The notes under the pieces: generated by a model
What the model was told of the DNA's origin: nothing
Seen by the model: only the letters and a program-made list of their open reading frames with translations
Database searches by the model: none
Assembly: GCA_905182995.1 (NCBI GenBank)
Contig: CAJJDP010000033.1
Span: forward strand, 90,409-154,408
Length of the DNA: 64,000 bases
Source: Paramecium octaurelia
Taxonomy: Eukaryota > Ciliophora > Oligohymenophorea > Peniculida > Parameciidae
Reading direction: 5' to 3'
In this document: positions 62,798-64,000 of the stretch, piece after piece
Layout of the letters: every line of letters starts with the position of its first letter
Position numbering within the stretch: the stretch's first letter is position 1
Position numbers and translations under genes: made by a program

Positions 62798-64000
62798 CTT
62801 TGCAATTTTTTCTTAAATAAAGTTGAATTTTCTACGTAGATTAAATTCTATAATAATTCTACAACTTGTTTCTTGTTTTAAAAATGCAAAGATAGTTTAG
62901 AACATTTTCAGGAAATTCTTCAATCCGTAATTTTAGTATTTTTACTTGACTTCTTTAATTGAGATTTTTTGAAAATATTAGTTATTTTTGACTATCTCCA
63001 AAAGAGAAATATTTTATAACAAAAAAAAACACTAGTGAAAGACATAAAATTATTGCTTGCAAATCAATTGTCTTGCAATCCTTAGAAAAATTAAGTATTG
63101 ATTTAATATATTCAATTCTTAATGTTGTAGGGGTTGTTTAATAATAATTTAATTGGAATAAGAATTAGCATAAAGTTAGGAGTTAGAGGCCTTGACTAGT
63201 ATCTATACAAGTTAAATTTCTCTATTTTCATAATATCTATGTGAGTCAATTTGTATTAAGATGATTTCTATATATCTGGATTATATCTTAAATTGTTATT
63301 GATATATAAATTTAATTGAATATGAAGAAAAGAAGAGCATTAAAAGGGCTGTTACCATTATTTGAATGATTTTAAAGATGTATGATTTTATGTGCATCTG
63401 AGATTTTAGGTTAGACTTGTGAAGCCGTATTCAAATAAAACAAATTAATTAATATAATTAAATCATGATTAAATGCAATTATTTTGAAATAAAATTTATT
63501 AGTTGAATGAATAAATTTTTTATAAAACTGAACCCACAATCAAAAAAACTGTAATGAATACTTTCTATAGTGATTAGAAGGAAGAGAAATTTCAAAATAA
63601 ATTAACCTTTTCAAACCAGAGTTAGCAATTTCTGATCTATATAATAATAAATCTTCCTTATCAATTAATATCTCAGTAAAAGCGTAAATCTATTTTAGAA
63701 TAAATCAATTAAAATAAAAGTATTATAGATAGATAAAAAGGTTATTCTAGAAAATTTAAAATTAGTTAAAAATTTGATTTTTTTTTATTGTGAAAAAGTA
63801 ATAAAAGGTGAGAATGGCAAGAATGGTTCTTATTCTTAAATAGTAAATTTAATCAACAAATTATAAATTATTTATTTCAATGTTGGGAAATGTATTAAGT
63901 TTAATTCGATTTCGAATTTTCAGATTTAGCTTCATTTTTAGAAATAATTACTCTCTTTAAAAATCTCATTTTTCCAATAATACGTTATTTTACAAATTAA
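62798..64000. other. upstream of the giant gene, nothing seen
   Basis: A+T-rich DNA with TGA in all frames. The promoter of the 56271-62797 gene should lie at the left of this stretch, but no specific element can be identified. Confidence 0.45.

Overview
The window is nuclear DNA of a ciliate, almost certainly Paramecium. TAA and TAG are read as glutamine and only TGA stops translation. Introns are 21-36 nt long and run from GT to AG. Base composition is very A+T-rich, and several protein families are typical of Paramecium. Reading frames had to be rebuilt by hand under the ciliate code, because standard-code ORFs here are only fragments or antisense shadows. I see no tRNA, rRNA, CRISPR array or prokaryotic operon.

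Layout. 1-4550 is a gene-poor block of unusual texture, followed by A+T-rich DNA to 7873. 7874-9392 (-) is an intact zinc-finger/TPR gene, and 11453-12180 is a decayed TPR relative. 14285-15515 is a broken, divergent alpha-tubulin-like gene. 15.7-20.9 kb holds decayed coding sequence I cannot name. 21271-23790 (-) is a second zinc-finger/TPR gene in which each 34-residue repeat is a 102-bp exon plus its own 25-bp intron. It runs into a gap. Then comes a large inverted repeat (23792-26068 and 28807-31070) whose arms carry a TPR-less 5' part of the same gene and an unknown gene; the 2.7-kb spacer holds further coding sequence. 34244-35366 (-) encodes a membrane protein with a beta/gamma-crystallin-like domain. 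36372-36875 (+) is a small unknown gene. 38.5-45.7 kb holds relics of a Paramecium-specific repeat family. 46393-47541 (-) is an arrestin-domain gene. 47.7-51.4 kb (+) is unknown coding sequence, partly decayed. 53338-54657 (-) is an unknown gene also present as a disrupted second copy. 56271-62797 (-) encodes a 2,156-residue cysteine-rich membrane protein.

The sequence is a scaffold with five single-N gaps (5887, 23791, 32044, 42287, 54818). Four are flanked by repeated sequence of 0.7-2.2 kb, so the neighbouring contigs overlap but differ. One pair diverges at a TA dinucleotide next to an end resembling the Paramecium internal eliminated sequence (IES) consensus, and another differs by a 19-bp TA-bounded indel. 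This fits alternative versions of macronuclear DNA, or close paralogues, that the assembler could not merge.

The genes do not form a pathway. The recurring theme is turnover: tandem and inverted duplication, mosaic copies, and pseudogenes beside a few intact surface or signalling proteins.
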